This document shows positions 25,912 to 34,443 of a stretch of 64,000 nt of DNA, piece after piece. Below the pieces are notes generated by a model. It was not told where the DNA came from. It searched no databases and was given only the letters and a program-made list of their open reading frames with translations. Each line of letters opens with the position of its first letter. The first letter of the stretch is position 1. Source of the DNA: Kordiimonadales bacterium (GTDB lineage: Bacteria > Pseudomonadota > Alphaproteobacteria > Sphingomonadales > Kordiimonadaceae); NCBI GenBank assembly GCA_002401685.1, contig NVTU01000008.1:1-64000 (forward strand), written 5' to 3'. Position numbers and translations under genes: made by a program.

Positions 25912-27483
25912 ATGACTGTAGATATCGATCTCGCACTTTCCTCTGGCGCATGGCCGTTCAAAGAAGCTGCAAAATTGGTCAAACGGTTCAAACGTAATCC
26001 GCCAGAAAAAGGTTATGTGTTGTTCCAAACAGGGTATGGCCCATCAGGTTTGCCGCACCTTGGTACGTTTGGCGAGGTCGCGCGGACCAGTATGGTTATT
26101 CGCGCCTTTCAGGAAATTTCTGACATTCCAACCAAGCTCATCTGTTTTTCAGATGATATGGATGGGCTTCGCAAAGTACCGCCGAATGTGCCGAACCAGG
26201 AACTGCTGACGGCAGCGCTCGGCAAGCCGCTGACTGATGTGCCCGATCCGTTCGGAACGCACGATAGTTTTGGTGCCCACAATAATGCGCGGCTACAAGC
26301 GTTTCTTGACCAGTTTGGCTTTGACTATGAGTTTCTATCATCAACCGAATGCTACCGCTCAGGCCGATTTGACGCGACGCTGTTGAAGATTTGCCAGCGC
26401 TACGACAAAGTTATCAATGTTATTCTACCAACGCTTGGTGAAGAGCGCCGCAAAACATACAGCCCGTTTTTGCCGCTATGCCCAGACACAGGCAAAGTAT
26501 TGCAAGTACCTGTGCATATTATCGACGCGGAAAAAGGCCTTATTTCGTACGAAACCGAGCAGGGCCGCAAAATTGAAACGTCTGTCACCGGCGGCAATGT
26601 AAAATGCCAATGGAAAGTGGATTGGGCCATGCGCTGGGATGCGCTGGATGTTGATTACGAGATGGCCGGCAAGGATCTGGACGAAAGCGTGAAGCTTTCT
26701 TCGATTATTCGGCGCGTGCTAGGCGGCCAACCCCCTGAAGCGCTTAGTTATGAGATGTTCCTTGATGACCAAGGGCATAAAATCTCAAAGTCCAAGGGTA
26801 ACGGCATTTCAATTGAAGAATGGCTGGCGTATGCCAGCCCTGAAAGCCTATCGCTTTATATGTATCAAAGCCCACGCAAAGCTAAGCGCCTGCATTTTGA
26901 TGTCATCCCAAAAGCAGTGGACGAATATTATACCTTCCTTGGGAAATATCAGGAGCAAGAGCAAGGCGACCGGTACAAAAACCCGGTATGGCACATACAC
27001 GGCGGAAAAGTTGGGCAGGACGAAATACCGATCAGTTTTGCGTTGTTGCTTAATCTGGTATCTGCTGCCAATGCAGAAGACAAAGCGACCTTGTGGGGCT
27101 TTGTTGCAAAATATGCTGAAGGCGCCAACGCTGAGAAATTCCCTGCACTCGACAACCTGATGGATTATGCGCTCAAGTATTTTGAAGACTTTGTAAAACC
27201 AAACAAGTCTTTCAGGCCAGCAACAGATCAGGAGACTATTGCTTTCAAAAGTTTGCTAAAACGACTTTCTACTTTTGATGCAACCGAAAATGATGCCAAC
27301 GTGATTATGACGGAAGTCTACTCAGCAGGCAAAGATGCGGAGTTTGAAAACCTGCGTGATTGGTTCAAAGCCTGCTACGAAGTACTGTTGGGGCAAAGCC
27401 AGGGCCCAAGAATGGGCGGTTTCATTGCCCTTTACGGCATTGAAGAGACCAAGCTACTCATCGAAAATGCCTTAAATGGTTAA
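25912..27483 (+). CDS. lysK: Lysine--tRNA ligase, class I
   Basis: The class I signature motifs GYGPSGLPHLGTF (HIGH-like) and KISKSKGN (KMSKS) show a Rossmann-fold LysRS, unrelated to the usual class II LysS. It charges tRNA-Lys in the cytoplasm. Class I LysRS is typical of archaea, but many alphaproteobacteria also use it. The ATG at 25912 follows GGTGA; the track GTG at 25900 would add four residues. It is divergent from the DinG-type helicase with about 120 bases between. Confidence 0.95.
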   Translation: MTVDIDLALSSGAWPFKEAAKLVKRFKRNPPEKGYVLFQTGYGPSGLPHLGTFGEVARTSMVIRAFQEISDIPTKLICFSDDMDGLRKVPPNVPNQELLTAALGKPLTDVPDPFGTHDSFGAHNNARLQAFLDQFGFDYEFLSSTECYRSGRFDATLLKICQRYDKVINVILPTLGEERRKTYSPFLPLCPDTGKVLQVPVHIIDAEKGLISYETEQGRKIETSVTGGNVKCQWKVDWAMRWDALDVDYEMAGKDLDESVKLSSIIRRVLGGQPPEALSYEMFLDDQGHKISKSKGNGISIEEWLAYASPESLSLYMYQSPRKAKRLHFDVIPKAVDEYYTFLGKYQEQEQGDRYKNPVWHIHGGKVGQDEIPISFALLLNLVSAANAEDKATLWGFVAKYAEGANAEKFPALDNLMDYALKYFEDFVKPNKSFRPATDQETIAFKSLLKRLSTFDATENDANVIMTEVYSAGKDAEFENLRDWFKACYEVLLGQSQGPRMGGFIALYGIEETKLLIENALNG

Positions 27484-27506
27484 CTAGATAATCAAAAGCG
27501 GCCTTG

Positions 27507-27547
27507 ACCATCACGGGTTTCAACTAAAATTTGAACCCGTTGATGGT
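27507..27547 (+). terminator. Stem-loop downstream of lysK
   Basis: ACCATCACGGGTTTCAA pairs with TTGAACCCGTTGATGGT around a seven-base loop, with one bulge and one mismatch, starting 24 bases after the lysK stop. The T-run is weak, so a terminator or mRNA-end stabiliser is likely, not proven. Confidence 0.55.
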
Positions 27548-27723
27548 TCTACGTTTATTTACAGTTAGTTACAGATATAATTTAACGTCAATTTCCTGCA
27601 TCGGAAGATTATACTGGAGTCTTCATCAATGGAAGACCCCGTCGAAATGTAAGATAATGCGTTGTTTTAACAAACGAAATTTAACTTTTGGGGTTTAGGC
27701 TAGCGTCCTGTCTGTTGCTATGT

Positions 27724-27763
27724 GTGACGGAATTTAATTAATGCACTAATCAAATTCCGTCAC
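27724..27763 (+). terminator. Perfect 12-bp stem-loop
   Basis: GTGACGGAATTT and AAATTCCGTCAC form a perfect stem with a 16-base loop, followed on the plus strand by TTTT. It lies about 90 bases past the stop of the HTH gene on the other strand. It may terminate readthrough from lysK; its palindromic form also allows a protein-binding site. Confidence 0.5.
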
Positions 27764-27850
27764 TTTTGATAGATTCTATGCCGATAGCAAGAAAATAGTT
27801 TATAAGCAGTATGTTACGACACAATCCTGAGCTTATTATCATTCAATTTT

Positions 27851-28054
27851 TTAGGTGTCGCCCACTTCAGCCTCAAAAATGTCTTCGATCTGACTTGAGA
27901 AGACAGCCGCGAATTTAAACGCCAACGGCAAACTTGGATCATATTTCTGCCGTTCGATCGAATTAATCGTCTGGCGCGACACCCCAAGGCGGTCGGCCAA
28001 TTCCTGTTGGCTCCAGTCGCGTTCAGCCCTTAGAACTTTCAGGCGGTTCTTCAT
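27851..28054 (-). CDS. Small XRE-family HTH regulator
   Basis: The 67-residue protein is one helix-turn-helix domain, MKNRLKVLRAERDWSQQELA then LGVSRQTINSIERQKYDPSL, of the short YozG-like class. Its start overlaps the stop of the four-TM protein gene (ATGA), so the two are translated together. Such small regulators commonly accompany membrane proteins of the same kind and probably repress their own operon (inference). No paired operator was identified. Confidence 0.88.
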   Translation of the reverse strand: MKNRLKVLRAERDWSQQELADRLGVSRQTINSIERQKYDPSLPLAFKFAAVFSSQIEDIFEAEVGDT

Positions 28055-28431
28055 TTATATTTCCTCGTCACGTACACAAGTGCCGCGCCCCATGTCCCAA
28101 TAAGGGCCGGGAAAATGAAGATTGCCTGCAAGGGCGGAAAACCTACACCTTCTGCGAAGCCGTATGTAAATGTGGCCAGCCCAACAAGTAAAAAGGATAT
28201 CAATACGGCCTGGCCTTGTATTTTCTTTTGCAGCTCGTCCATGGTCTCTACGAAAGTGAAAACGACCTTGAGTGCCAACAACACAGGCAACATTGGAACA
28301 AGCACGACCAATATGGTTACCCACTGCGGCAAACTGACGAACTTCATAACTAAAATCGAAGAGACGAGTGTTACACTATAGAGCACCATAGCCAGAGCAA
28401 AATCGCGCGAATATTTTTTTGCCGCAGTCAT
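28051..28431 (-). CDS. Four-TM membrane protein (paralogue B)
   Basis: The 126-residue protein has four predicted membrane helices and short loops, with the cytoplasmic motif ALKVVFTFVETMDELQKKIQGQAV between helices two and three and a basic end RKYK. It shares LPVLLALKV, DELQKKI, ISFLLVG, TFTYGF-EG-GFP and PALIG with the gene at 28514-28900, so the two are paralogues. It lies between an HTH gene (overlap) and a short ORF (overlap). I do not recognise a functional family. Confidence 0.75.
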   Translation of the reverse strand: MTAAKKYSRDFALAMVLYSVTLVSSILVMKFVSLPQWVTILVVLVPMLPVLLALKVVFTFVETMDELQKKIQGQAVLISFLLVGLATFTYGFAEGVGFPPLQAIFIFPALIGTWGAALVYVTRKYK

Positions 28432-28517
28432 CGCAACCGTCCTTTGTTTGATACCGGACGCTTGCCCCTGTTAGTTTCTGCCGTACTCTGGCCAATATGT
28501 TTCAATCCGATTTTCAT
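28428..28517 (-). CDS. 29-codon overlapping ORF, possibly a decayed HTH gene
   Basis: This ORF is too short for the track. Its ATG overlaps the stop of paralogue A (ATGA) and its TGA overlaps the start of paralogue B (ATGA), so it is exactly fitted between them. It occupies the slot where paralogue B has its HTH gene, and its first six codons (ATGAAAATCGGATTGAAA) resemble the HTH start (ATGAAGAACCGCCTGAAA). It could be a remnant of a duplicated HTH gene or a short coupling ORF. No domain is visible. Confidence 0.4.
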   Translation of the reverse strand: MKIGLKHIGQSTAETNRGKRPVSNKGRLR

Positions 28518-28900
28518 TTGTATTTTCTCGAAACAAAAGCCAGAGCCAATCCCTGGAAACCAATCAGCGCAGGCAAAATCCAAATCGATGGCAGGTGCGG
28601 AAAGCCCGCGCCCTCCAAAAACCCGTACGTGAATGTGCCAAAACCCACCAATAAAAACGATATGATAACCGACTCTGACATGATTTTTTTCTGTAGCTCA
28701 TCGACGCTTTTATAGAAGACAAGAGCAACCTTAAGCGCAAGAAGCGCGGGCAAGACAGGCAGAATGGCCAACAGCACAATGATCCAGGAGGCTAAGCCCT
28801 CATTAGCGCCAATGAAGTAATTCACGCCGAAAAGGACTACGGCGTATAAGCCAAGGGCTAAAAACAGATCTCGCTGGTATGTTTTTGCGGCACTATTCAT
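28514..28900 (-). CDS. Four-TM membrane protein (paralogue A)
   Basis: The 128-residue protein has the same four-helix layout and motifs as paralogue B (ILPVLPALLALKVALVFYKSVDELQKKI, IISFLLVGFGTFTYGF, PALIGFQGLALAFVSRKYK). It starts two bases after the upstream hydrolase gene stop, and its own stop overlaps a 29-codon ORF. The tandem pair probably arose by duplication of a membrane-protein/HTH unit. The conserved DELQKKI loop and RKYK end suggest a shared cytoplasmic partner (inference). Function unknown. Confidence 0.75.
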   Translation of the reverse strand: MNSAAKTYQRDLFLALGLYAVVLFGVNYFIGANEGLASWIIVLLAILPVLPALLALKVALVFYKSVDELQKKIMSESVIISFLLVGFGTFTYGFLEGAGFPHLPSIWILPALIGFQGLALAFVSRKYK

Positions 28901-28902
28901 CG

Positions 28903-29775
28903 TTACATTCCTTCTTTCACAGCAGCAGCAAGAGCTTTGGAAAAAGCCTCCGGCTGATCAATCATGATGAAATGGAAACTATTGTCTATAATCTCAATAC
29001 GACCATTTTGTAGGCCGACGTACTGTGTTTCGTAAAGAGCTTTGTTCTTTTCCCGGCCAAATGGCATTTGCTTGTCGTAGGCCGCGAGCACTGTAACCTG
29101 TGCTGTGATGCTCTTTAGGTTGCTTCGGTAATCTGTGCCAAGCGCTTCAGCGAAAGCAGTAGCCACTGTTGCCTGATCTGAGGCAGCACCCCATTCGAGA
29201 ACCGTTGGCAGGAAACTGACAGTTTTCGACTGGACACCAACGCCCTGTTTTTGTTGCTCTAAATACATTTCTCGTGGCATTTTCTTCATTTGCGCCGCAA
29301 AATACTGGGCACGTTGCCCCGCCTGTTCAGGCGAAACACCAGGCATCATAAGGCCAGCAAGAAACGGTAGGCTATCAACAACAAGCACATTCCGCACAAG
29401 ATCCGGCGCTTCATTCGCGATCATCAATGACATCAAGCCGCCAATCGAATGACCAACAAGTGTGACATCAGCTACTTTCGCGGTTCTTAGAGAACTGATG
29501 ATTTCATTGACCGTGGCTTGGAAGAACGCCTCCGAGCCTTCCCTGGCGGGTTCGCCAGCAAAGCCAGACGCCGTTACAACGAACACGTCGTTACTGACAG
29601 AATATTGTTTAGCCCAACTTTCCCACAAATCGCCGTGAGAGGCCAAGCCAGGAATAAAGACAATCGCGTGTGTTCCTGCTTTGCCGCTCCGTTCAATTGT
29701 AGAGGCTTCAGCGCCGATGCTTAGAAGCACAGGCAATAAAGCGAAGATTAGTGATTTCAAAATGATGCGTCTCAT
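28903..29775 (-). CDS. Secreted alpha/beta hydrolase
   Basis: The ATG at 29775 follows AGAGG and gives MRRIILKSLIFALLPVLLSIGAEA, a signal peptide. The mature enzyme has AIVFIPGLASHGDLWE (oxyanion region), nucleophile elbow GHSIGG and a likely catalytic His in NSFHFIMIDQPEAF; the acid is probably in VLAAYDKQMPFG. It is first in an operon with the two four-TM proteins and the HTH regulator, so these may act together at the membrane. The substrate is unknown. Confidence 0.85.
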   Translation of the reverse strand: MRRIILKSLIFALLPVLLSIGAEASTIERSGKAGTHAIVFIPGLASHGDLWESWAKQYSVSNDVFVVTASGFAGEPAREGSEAFFQATVNEIISSLRTAKVADVTLVGHSIGGLMSLMIANEAPDLVRNVLVVDSLPFLAGLMMPGVSPEQAGQRAQYFAAQMKKMPREMYLEQQKQGVGVQSKTVSFLPTVLEWGAASDQATVATAFAEALGTDYRSNLKSITAQVTVLAAYDKQMPFGREKNKALYETQYVGLQNGRIEIIDNSFHFIMIDQPEAFSKALAAAVKEGM

Positions 29776-29883
29776 GGGGACCTCTATGTCGTTAGTGTTT
29801 TCCATTATGTACAGTTTCCTTTACATATTAACTTACACAACGGATGTCAAGGGTCCTTGATACCAGTTCGCTGAAGTAATAAT

Positions 29884-29913
29884 AAAAAAGGCCCTACCGT
29901 CACGGTAGAGCCT
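29884..29913 (-). terminator. Intrinsic terminator after grpE
   Basis: On the minus strand GGCTCTACCG, a TGA loop and CGGTAGGGCC form a strong stem with one G-U pair, then TTTTTT. It starts about 36 bases after the grpE stop. Confidence 0.88.
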
Positions 29914-29948
29914 TCTCAAATCGTTTTAAAAAGAGGAGCTTTGCCTCG

Positions 29949-30536
29949 CTAGGCTTTAGTATCCACTTTCTTTGCTTCGCCTTTTGCCACACCAACCATC
30001 GCCGGACGCAACAATCGTGATTTAATAGTAAAACCAGGAGCAACAACTTGCATAACGCTGCCAGGGGCATAGTCTTCACTTGGCGCCTCAAACATCGCTT
30101 GGTGCACCTTATGATCAAATTTCTCGCCAACCTCAGGCTCGATCTTCTTAATGCCGTGACGTTCCATCGTATTAAGCAGCTCGCGCTCAGTCATCGCAAC
30201 ACCCTCGGTAAAGGCTTTCATATCTTCCGTTACTTCTTCGGGCTGACTATCAAGCGCGCGGCGCATGTTATCGCCAACGTTCAACATATCACGAGCAAAT
30301 GCTGTAACCGCATAAGCGCTAGCATCAGTTTTATCTTTTTCAGCCCGACGGCGCACATTCTGGGTTTCCGCAACCGCGCGTAGCAGCCGGTCCTTCAAAA
30401 CAGTAACTTCTGACTGAAGGCCTGAGATGATTTCGTCGGCTGAGGGCTCTTGCGTTTCTTCAACAATTTCCGCCGCATCAATTTCTTCTTGGGTCAAGCC
30501 GCCGTCAGCATCTTCATTTTGGTTTTCGTCAGTCAT
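29949..30536 (-). CDS. grpE: Nucleotide exchange factor GrpE
   Basis: The protein releases ADP from DnaK during the chaperone cycle. An acidic N-terminus (EDADGGLTQEEIDAAEIVEE) is followed by the long coiled coil LQSEVTVLKDRLLRAVAETQNVRRRAEKDK and the C-terminal beta domain with MERHGIKKIEPEVGEKFDHKVHQAMFE and VVAPGFTIKSRLLRPAMVGVAKG. It lies 59 bases downstream of hrcA on the same strand, a common alphaproteobacterial pair. DnaK and DnaJ are 27 kb away in this window. Confidence 0.97.
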   Translation of the reverse strand: MTDENQNEDADGGLTQEEIDAAEIVEETQEPSADEIISGLQSEVTVLKDRLLRAVAETQNVRRRAEKDKTDASAYAVTAFARDMLNVGDNMRRALDSQPEEVTEDMKAFTEGVAMTERELLNTMERHGIKKIEPEVGEKFDHKVHQAMFEAPSEDYAPGSVMQVVAPGFTIKSRLLRPAMVGVAKGEAKKVDTKA

Positions 30537-30595
30537 TACAAGTCCGTATACTCTTGCAGAGCGGCTAGATGGCCGTGGCCCTGCTGGGTTTCTTT

Positions 30596-31642
30596 CTAGG
30601 GGCGATTTAACAGGCGGGTAACCACCTGCGCTGTATAATCAACCATTGGCACAATACGCGCATAATTCAGCCTTGTAGGGCCAATCACACCGATCACGCC
30701 AACAACATTGTTTGCACCGTTCATATAGGGAGAAACCACCAAAGAAGAACCCGAAAGGGAAAATAATTTATTCTCGGAGCCAATGAACAAGCGCACACCG
30801 CGCCCGTCTTTGGCAAGCTCCATCAATTTGATCAAGTCTTTTTTTCGCTCGAGCTCTTCAAAAAGCTGGCGCACGCGCTCCAAATCTCCTGCAACATCAA
30901 CGTTTTCGAGTAGATTTGATTGTCCAGAGATAAGTAAGGAGGCCGTATCCGCTTCACCGCCTGACCAAACGGCAAGCCCGCTTTCCACAATGCGCGTTGT
31001 TATGCCGTCCAGTTCTGCTTGGCGGGAATTGAGCTCCAATTCAATCGCCCCTTTCATCTCCTCCAGCGAATGCCCCACAAGTCGCGCGCTCAGAAAATTA
31101 CCCGCGCGCACCAAAGCAGAAGGCGGCAACCCTGGCGGCAGGTCGATCAAACGATTTTCAACTGTGCCGTCCTCGGCCACCAAAACAACAAGAGCCTGAA
31201 CGGGCGAGATAGAAACAAATTCGATGTGCTTTACCGCAAGTTCACTTTTAGGCACCATCACCACGGAAGCGCAGCGCGAAAGCCCCGAAAGAGCCTTGGT
31301 CGCATCCGCCAACACTTTATCAATGCCTTGCCCCGACGTAGCACACTGACCTCTAATGGCCTCTTGCTCAGATTTCGTTAGGTTCCCTACTTCCATCAGG
31401 CCATCAACGAACATACGAAGGCCAAGGTCGGTAGGTACGCGGCCTGCTGATGTATGGGGGGCTGAGAGCAAACCAGCGTCCTCCAGGTCCGCCATAACGT
31501 TCCGAATAGTCGCTGGCGACACATCAATGGCCTCAGCTCGGCTTAAAGTACGGGAGCCAACGGGCTCACCCGTATCTAGATACGTCTCCACAATACTGCG
31601 GAATATAGCGGTGGACCGGTCATTCAGGCTGGCGAGCGACAT
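30596..31642 (-). CDS. hrcA: Heat-inducible transcription repressor HrcA
   Basis: HrcA represses chaperone genes by binding the CIRCE operator. The winged-helix N-terminus is clear: GEPVGSRTLSRAEAIDVSPATIRNVMADLEDAGLLSAPHTSAGRVPTDLGLRMFVD. The C-terminal domain ends FIGSENKLFSLSGSSLVVSPYMNGANNVVGVIGVIGPTRLNYARIVPMVDYTAQ. The start follows AGAGGAAA. A sigma-70 promoter is visible just upstream. I found no CIRCE element in the window, so its main target (usually groESL) is elsewhere. Confidence 0.97.
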   Translation of the reverse strand: MSLASLNDRSTAIFRSIVETYLDTGEPVGSRTLSRAEAIDVSPATIRNVMADLEDAGLLSAPHTSAGRVPTDLGLRMFVDGLMEVGNLTKSEQEAIRGQCATSGQGIDKVLADATKALSGLSRCASVVMVPKSELAVKHIEFVSISPVQALVVLVAEDGTVENRLIDLPPGLPPSALVRAGNFLSARLVGHSLEEMKGAIELELNSRQAELDGITTRIVESGLAVWSGGEADTASLLISGQSNLLENVDVAGDLERVRQLFEELERKKDLIKLMELAKDGRGVRLFIGSENKLFSLSGSSLVVSPYMNGANNVVGVIGVIGPTRLNYARIVPMVDYTAQVVTRLLNRP

Positions 31643-31666
31643 ATTTTTCCTCTACTTAGACTGCCG

Positions 31667-31695
31667 AGTGTAAAAACACTGCTCGCCAGCGTCAA
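31667..31695 (-). promoter_or_regulatory. Sigma-70-type promoter of hrcA-grpE
   Basis: On the minus strand a TTGACG -35 box (31690-31695) and a TACACT -10 box (31667-31672) are 17 bases apart, about 25 bases upstream of the hrcA start. The -10 region overlaps a small AGTGT-AAAA-ACACT repeat. Confidence 0.6.
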
Positions 31696-31788
31696 TCCAC
31701 CGTTTGTTGTTTCTTCTTCTTTGACCTTGGCGTCGCAGAACGCTAGAAGAAGCGAAACAACCATTTCCCCTTTTATGAAGGATGATTT

Positions 31789-32505
31789 ATGCGACCCAGT
31801 GGACGCGCGACTGACGAATTACGGGCCCTAGAAATGACCCCTGGCTTTTCCCTGCACGCTGAAGGCAGCTGTATGGTGAAATTTGGCAACACCCATGTTT
31901 TGGTAACTGCCACGTTTGAAGAGCGGGTTCCGAGCTTCCTGCGTGATAGCGGCAAAGGCTGGATCACAGCTGAGTACGGTATGCTGCCACGTTCCACACA
32001 TGGCAGAATGGGTCGTGAAGCTGCGCGCGGCAAGCAGTCAGGCCGCACACAAGAAATTCAGCGCCTTATTGGCCGGTCGATGCGGGCAGTGGTTGACCTT
32101 GTAAAGCTCGGCGAATGCCAGATCCGGATCGACTGTGATGTTATTCAGGCTGACGGCGGCACGCGCACGGCCTCTATCTCAGGCGCTTATGTTGCTCTTC
32201 ATCAATGTTTCACATGGATGATCGAAAATGGTCACCTGAAAGAAATACCGTTCACTGACAGTATCGCGGCTATCAGTTGCGGCATATACAAAAACACCCC
32301 AGTGCTTGACCTTGATTACCCTGAGGACAGCGAAGCGGAAACAGATGCTAACTTCGTTCTGACGGGCCGAGGTGGTATTGTGGAAATTCAGGCAACGGCT
32401 GAAGAAGAGCCTTTCTCTGAAGAAGAGTTTCTTCGTCTCCTGCGTCTTGCTCGCATGGGCTGCGATACAATTGGCAAAGCCCAGCGCAAGGCTCTTGGGC
32501 TCTAA
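31789..32505 (+). CDS. rph: Ribonuclease PH
   Basis: RNase PH is a phosphate-dependent 3'-5' exonuclease that trims tRNA 3' ends. It starts [27 protein letters not shown] and has [48 protein letters not shown], the phosphate/RNA-binding core, then [23 protein letters not shown]. The 238-residue length is typical. It is divergent from hrcA and followed by rdgB and hemW, an arrangement conserved in alphaproteobacteria. Confidence 0.98.
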   Translation: MRPSGRATDELRALEMTPGFSLHAEGSCMVKFGNTHVLVTATFEERVPSFLRDSGKGWITAEYGMLPRSTHGRMGREAARGKQSGRTQEIQRLIGRSMRAVVDLVKLGECQIRIDCDVIQADGGTRTASISGAYVALHQCFTWMIENGHLKEIPFTDSIAAISCGIYKNTPVLDLDYPEDSEAETDANFVLTGRGGIVEIQATAEEEPFSEEEFLRLLRLARMGCDTIGKAQRKALGL

Positions 32506-32569
32506 CGAACAACAATAGGGTGGGTCGAAGACCCTCCCTACGACAGACTTACAAACAAAGGGTAATACG

Positions 32570-33172
32570 TTGGCGCGCATATTCGAAACGAACAAATTGG
32601 TGATCGCCAGCCATAATCTGGGTAAAGTTCGGGAAATCGGCGAACTATTAGCACCCTTTGGCACGGAAACCCTGTCGGCCGGGGAACTCGGCTTGCCGGA
32701 GCCTATTGAAGACGGGATTACTTTCATTGCCAATGCTGAAATTAAGGCCTTGGCCGCGGCAACAGCTTCTGGCCTACCAGCGCTTGCAGACGATAGCGGC
32801 CTAGAGGTGGAAGCCCTTGGTGGGGAACCTGGTATCTATAGCGCGCGTTGGGCAGGGCCCTCCAAAGACTTTACGGTCGCCATGGCTGCGATTAATGGAA
32901 AGTTATCCGGCATAACTAATATGGCCGCAAACTTCACCTGTGCCCTAACACTGGCTTGGCCAGACGGGCATATGGAAAGCTTCGAAGGAAAAGTGTTTGG
33001 TACATTGACTTGGCCGCTTCGCGGGAACAGAGGATTTGGCTATGATCCGATGTTTATACCCACCGGCCATGCAGTAACTTTTGCTGAAATGGAGCCTTCT
33101 GAAAAACACGCGATGAGCCACCGTGCACACGCCTTTAAGCAATTGATCGATGCCTGCTTTAAAAACAGTTAA
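32570..33172 (+). CDS. rdgB: XTP/dITP diphosphatase (RdgB/HAM1)
   Basis: This house-cleaning enzyme hydrolyses non-canonical purine nucleotides such as dITP and XTP to monophosphates. The HAM1 motifs are [38 protein letters not shown] and [35 protein letters not shown]. The start is a TTG at 32570 following AAAGGG; the 200-residue length matches the family. Its last 23 bases overlap the hemW start. Confidence 0.97.
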   Translation: MARIFETNKLVIASHNLGKVREIGELLAPFGTETLSAGELGLPEPIEDGITFIANAEIKALAAATASGLPALADDSGLEVEALGGEPGIYSARWAGPSKDFTVAMAAINGKLSGITNMAANFTCALTLAWPDGHMESFEGKVFGTLTWPLRGNRGFGYDPMFIPTGHAVTFAEMEPSEKHAMSHRAHAFKQLIDACFKNS

Positions 33173-34355
33173 TCAACTAACCTTCACGCCAAGCAAATAT
33201 GCTGGAACGGCCGCAATATACGTACATTGGCCGTTCTGCCTCAAAAAGTGCCCTTATTGTGATTTCAATAGCCATGTCCGCGAGACCGTAAGCCAGAAAG
33301 AATGGCGCTCGGCTTTGGTTCGGGAAATTGAAACAGCTGCGGCGAATTTTCCCAACTTAAAGGCCAAATCAATATTTTTTGGTGGCGGCACGCCCAGTTT
33401 AATGCCGCCCGAAACCGTTTCAGCTGCGATAGAAGCCATCCACAAATATTGGGCACCAAACGGCGACATTGAAGTTACTTTAGAAGCCAACCCCTCAAGC
33501 GTAGAAGCTGGCCGCTTTCAGGGATATAGGCAGGCAGGGGTCAATAGGCTATCGGTCGGCATCCAGTCACTGGACGACCGGGTACTAAAATTCCTAGGAA
33601 GACTACATTCAGCAGAAGAGGCTCTTGCAGCACTAAAAGTTGCACAGGACAACTTTGAACGTGTTAGTTTTGACCTTATCTACGCACGACCAGAACAAAC
33701 ACTGAGCGACTGGAAAAAGGAACTAACCGAGGCGCTTGGTTTTGGTACCAGCCATATGTCACTTTACCAGCTGACGATCGAAGAAGGCACAGCCTTTTTC
33801 CATCAGTTCCGGCGCGGGAAATTCTCCTTGCCTGACGAAGATGCGGCAGCCGCGCTTTATGATCTAACGCTAGACCTCACAAGTTCTAAGGGCCTGAATG
33901 CATACGAAGTATCTAACCATGCCATCCCAGGGCAAGAATCCCAGCACAATCTGGCCTACTGGCAAGGTGACTATTATGTTGGCATTGGGCCTGGGGCACA
34001 TGGGCGGCTTCCTGCGCAAAAACCTGGCGATGCCTACGCACATGCGCAGATAAAACGGCCAGAAGATTGGCTCGCGGCCGTTGTTTCACGTGGAACGGGG
34101 CTGCAAAGCCTGGATTACATTCCATCCGATGAGCGAGCCGGGGAGGCAATCCTTACGGGGCTACGGCTAACGGAAGGTGTGGACGTTGTGCATTGGGGCA
34201 AGCTGTTTGGCCAGAAGTTATACGATGTGATTGATAAGAACCAAATGGAAACCATGATCGCCAGTGGCCATATGGAAAAGACGACTAGCCATATCCGCCT
34301 AACACACAAGGGCATGCCCTTGCTTAATTTCATTTTGGGCAAGTTATTGGCTTAA
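33150..34355 (+). CDS. hemW: HemW-like radical SAM protein
   Basis: The radical SAM cluster motif CLKKCPYC lies near residue 30 in [19 protein letters not shown], followed by [10 protein letters not shown] and [25 protein letters not shown]. HemW is a haem chaperone once called an oxygen-independent coproporphyrinogen oxidase; true HemN has a further N-terminal cysteine and other residues that are absent here. It overlaps rdgB by 23 bases. A 14/16 match to parS lies inside the gene at 34082-34097. Confidence 0.93.
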   Translation: MPALKTVNQLTFTPSKYAGTAAIYVHWPFCLKKCPYCDFNSHVRETVSQKEWRSALVREIETAAANFPNLKAKSIFFGGGTPSLMPPETVSAAIEAIHKYWAPNGDIEVTLEANPSSVEAGRFQGYRQAGVNRLSVGIQSLDDRVLKFLGRLHSAEEALAALKVAQDNFERVSFDLIYARPEQTLSDWKKELTEALGFGTSHMSLYQLTIEEGTAFFHQFRRGKFSLPDEDAAAALYDLTLDLTSSKGLNAYEVSNHAIPGQESQHNLAYWQGDYYVGIGPGAHGRLPAQKPGDAYAHAQIKRPEDWLAAVVSRGTGLQSLDYIPSDERAGEAILTGLRLTEGVDVVHWGKLFGQKLYDVIDKNQMETMIASGHMEKTTSHIRLTHKGMPLLNFILGKLLA

Positions 34356-34443
34356 GACCAGCAGCGTGCACGGTCACCGTCCTAAAGGGCTACATTTACC
34401 GTACCTTTAGTTAATGTGTTTATTATTTCCGAAAGATATACTG

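Larger units (their letters stand above)
27484..27850. other. Gene-free gap with two hairpins
   Basis: No coding signal was seen in this 367-base gap between convergent genes. It holds two clear stem-loops, listed separately, at 27507-27547 and 27724-27763. The stretch between them is AT-rich, with a small GTCTTC/GAAGAC repeat near 27618-27636 and no recognisable promoter or small-RNA structure beyond that. Confidence 0.6.
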
